From the NCBI GenBank assembly GCA_031254795.1, contig JAIRTS010000019.1, positions 1 to 22,240 of the forward strand: DNA of 22,240 nucleotides. Reading direction: 5' to 3'. Below are positions 21,077 to 22,240 of this stretch, piece after piece (the stretch's first letter is position 1; each line of letters opens with the position of its first letter). The notes under the pieces are model-generated. The model worked only from the letters and a program-made list of their open reading frames with translations. It was not told the origin of the DNA and did not search any database. A program made the translations under genes and the position numbers. This DNA comes from Treponema sp. Its GTDB lineage: Bacteria > Spirochaetota > Spirochaetia > Treponematales > Breznakiellaceae.

Positions 21077-22240
21077 CTACGATTTGAGGTGTCGTGCGCT
21101 TTCAGTTTTTTTAATGATAAAAATCTCTCCAAAGAAATCTCCCCGCTTTGTAATATATGTAGTGTCAAGCGACAGTCCGGCTTGCATAAGCTCATCGCCG
21201 CCGCGTGAGCCGCAATTATAGTTTTTATCGTTTGCCTCAAAGCCGCCCTGTTCCCACAGTGAAACAGTGTATACAAGATCGGGATCAAGCCCGGCGAGGC
21301 GCAACCGGACAGGCGGGCGGTTTGGCTGCGCCAGCAATTTGTAAAAACCAACCAGACTTTCTTCTTCCAAAGACACTTGCCAGGCTGTGTAAAAGGCGGG
21401 ATCAGGCGTGGCAAGGCGGAAGAAGCGTCCGTACTGAAAGGTTTTTCGATGCGCTTTGTAAAAGTCAATGTACAGAGCTATCTGATTTTTTTCTTCTGGT
21501 GAAAGCGTCGTCGGGTCCAGTTCAAAACCAAGATCACCGAAAAAGGCGACCATCGCCCGAAAGCTAAGCGCGGTTGTTCGTCCGGTCTGGTGATTGGGAA
21601 CAGCCGAAACATGGGAACCCCATGAGCTTTGCGGATACACCAAACTTGCGGCTGACTGTATCCTCAGCCGTTCCACTGCGTCGGTGTTGTCCGAGAGCCA
21701 ACCTTGTGGCGCAAAGGCAAGCATCCCCGGATCAAACCTTCCGCCACCGCCGGCGCAGGATTCAAAAAGTATGCGGGGAAACGACTTGGTCAGACGCTCG
21801 TAAAGATCGTAGACTCCAAGTATGTAGCGGTGAAAGAATTCGCCTTGGCGATCCGGCGTGAGAGCGAGACTGAATGGTTCGGTGATAGACCGGTTCATAT
21901 CCCACTTAATGTAGGAGATGGGCGCGGAAGCGATGACTTTTGCAATAATCGTAAAGAGATAGTCGACAATTTCCGGCCTTGACATATCCAGCGCGTACTG
22001 CCGGCGCTGTTCGGTACGGTCTCGCCCCGGTACGCCGACCGCCCAGTCAGGATGCTGTTCAAAGAGCCGGCTTTTTTTGCTGATCATCTCAGGTTCTATC
22101 CACAAGCCGAATTGCAAGCCCAGCGCCGTGATTTTTTCCGCAAGGCCGGCGATGCCGGACGGGAGCTTGCGGGTGTCGGCAAACCAATCGCCCAAAGAAG
22201 AATCGTCGTTGTCGCGTTGCCCAAACCAGCCGTCGTCAAG
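21077..22240 (-). CDS. GH36 alpha-galactosidase, C-terminal 387 residues
   Basis: Hydrolyses terminal alpha-galactosides such as melibiose and raffinose. The gene enters from the right edge; its N-terminal supersandwich domain and start are outside the window. The visible part begins LDDGWFGQRDNDDSSLGDWF inside the catalytic barrel. The nucleophile aspartate is visible residue 114 in ISYIKWDMNRS and the acid/base aspartate is visible residue 184 in WLSDNTDA. FESCAGGGGRFD and SHVSAVPNHQTGR are further GH36 signatures, and a beta-sandwich C-terminal domain follows. No signal peptide can be judged. It ends in TAG at 21079-21077, converging on the fliD operon. It implies use of plant-derived alpha-galactosides, consistent with a gut habitat (inference). 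Confidence 0.93.
   Translation of the reverse strand, partial: LDDGWFGQRDNDDSSLGDWFADTRKLPSGIAGLAEKITALGLQFGLWIEPEMISKKSRLFEQHPDWAVGVPGRDRTEQRRQYALDMSRPEIVDYLFTIIAKVIASAPISYIKWDMNRSITEPFSLALTPDRQGEFFHRYILGVYDLYERLTKSFPRILFESCAGGGGRFDPGMLAFAPQGWLSDNTDAVERLRIQSAASLVYPQSSWGSHVSAVPNHQTGRTTALSFRAMVAFFGDLGFELDPTTLSPEEKNQIALYIDFYKAHRKTFQYGRFFRLATPDPAFYTAWQVSLEEESLVGFYKLLAQPNRPPVRLRLAGLDPDLVYTVSLWEQGGFEANDKNYNCGSRGGDELMQAGLSLDTTYITKRGDFFGEIFIIKKTESARHLKS

Overview
The window looks like the chromosome of a treponeme-like spirochaete with GC-rich coding DNA. The support is two adjacent FlaB-type (D0/D1-only) flagellins followed by flaG and fliD, V/A-type rather than F-type ATPase subunits, and a SecG and an OmpA-like lipid-envelope protein of spirochaete style. 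Species is not resolvable from sequence alone; the GC-rich codon use would suit an animal-gut or termite-gut treponeme (inference).

Layout. (1) 1-98: 5' end of a HIT-family (hinT) gene on the minus strand, with a strong promoter directly at its start codon. (2) 99-1216: about 1.1 kb without a convincing gene. It holds a possible degraded minus-strand reading frame (296-505), a long hairpin (517-566) and a tandem array of about 21 copies of a 23-bp unit (596-1080). (3) 1217-5206: pyruvate kinase, then proA-proB for proline synthesis. (4) 5403-7192: a minus-strand coiled-coil gene divergent from an OmpA-domain outer envelope protein; the two share a palindromic -10 region. (5) 7546-8496: secG and a PTS EIIA (ptsN-like) gene with an unusually structured leader. 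(6) 8560-13364: a tightly coupled V/A-ATPase cluster (stalk-like protein, C, I, K, F) that lacks the catalytic A, B, D and a recognisable E, followed by an ATC-hydrolase-like gene. (7) 13411-15355, minus strand: YitT-family membrane protein and a PflX-type radical SAM protein. (8) 15539-21043: flagellar filament locus flaB1-flaB2-flaG-fliD plus a conserved-looking unknown gene where fliS is often found. (9) 21077-22240, minus strand: 3' part of a GH36 alpha-galactosidase running off the window.

The most unusual signals are noncoding. Between flaB1 and flaB2 there is a 17-bp long-range RNA stem ending in a U-run that encloses further hairpins, just before the flaB2 ribosome binding site. Three genes (hinT, ompA-like, radical SAM) have -10 hexamers exactly 6 nt before the start codon, with no ribosome binding site, so they are probably leaderless. 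Several intergenic leaders contain three mutually exclusive inverted-repeat arms near a ribosome binding site. Three decamers spaced exactly 21 bp lie between the divergent yitT and flaB1 promoters.

Functionally the window mixes housekeeping metabolism, protein export, ion-driven energetics and motility. No transposase, integrase, phage gene, CRISPR array, rRNA or tRNA was seen.
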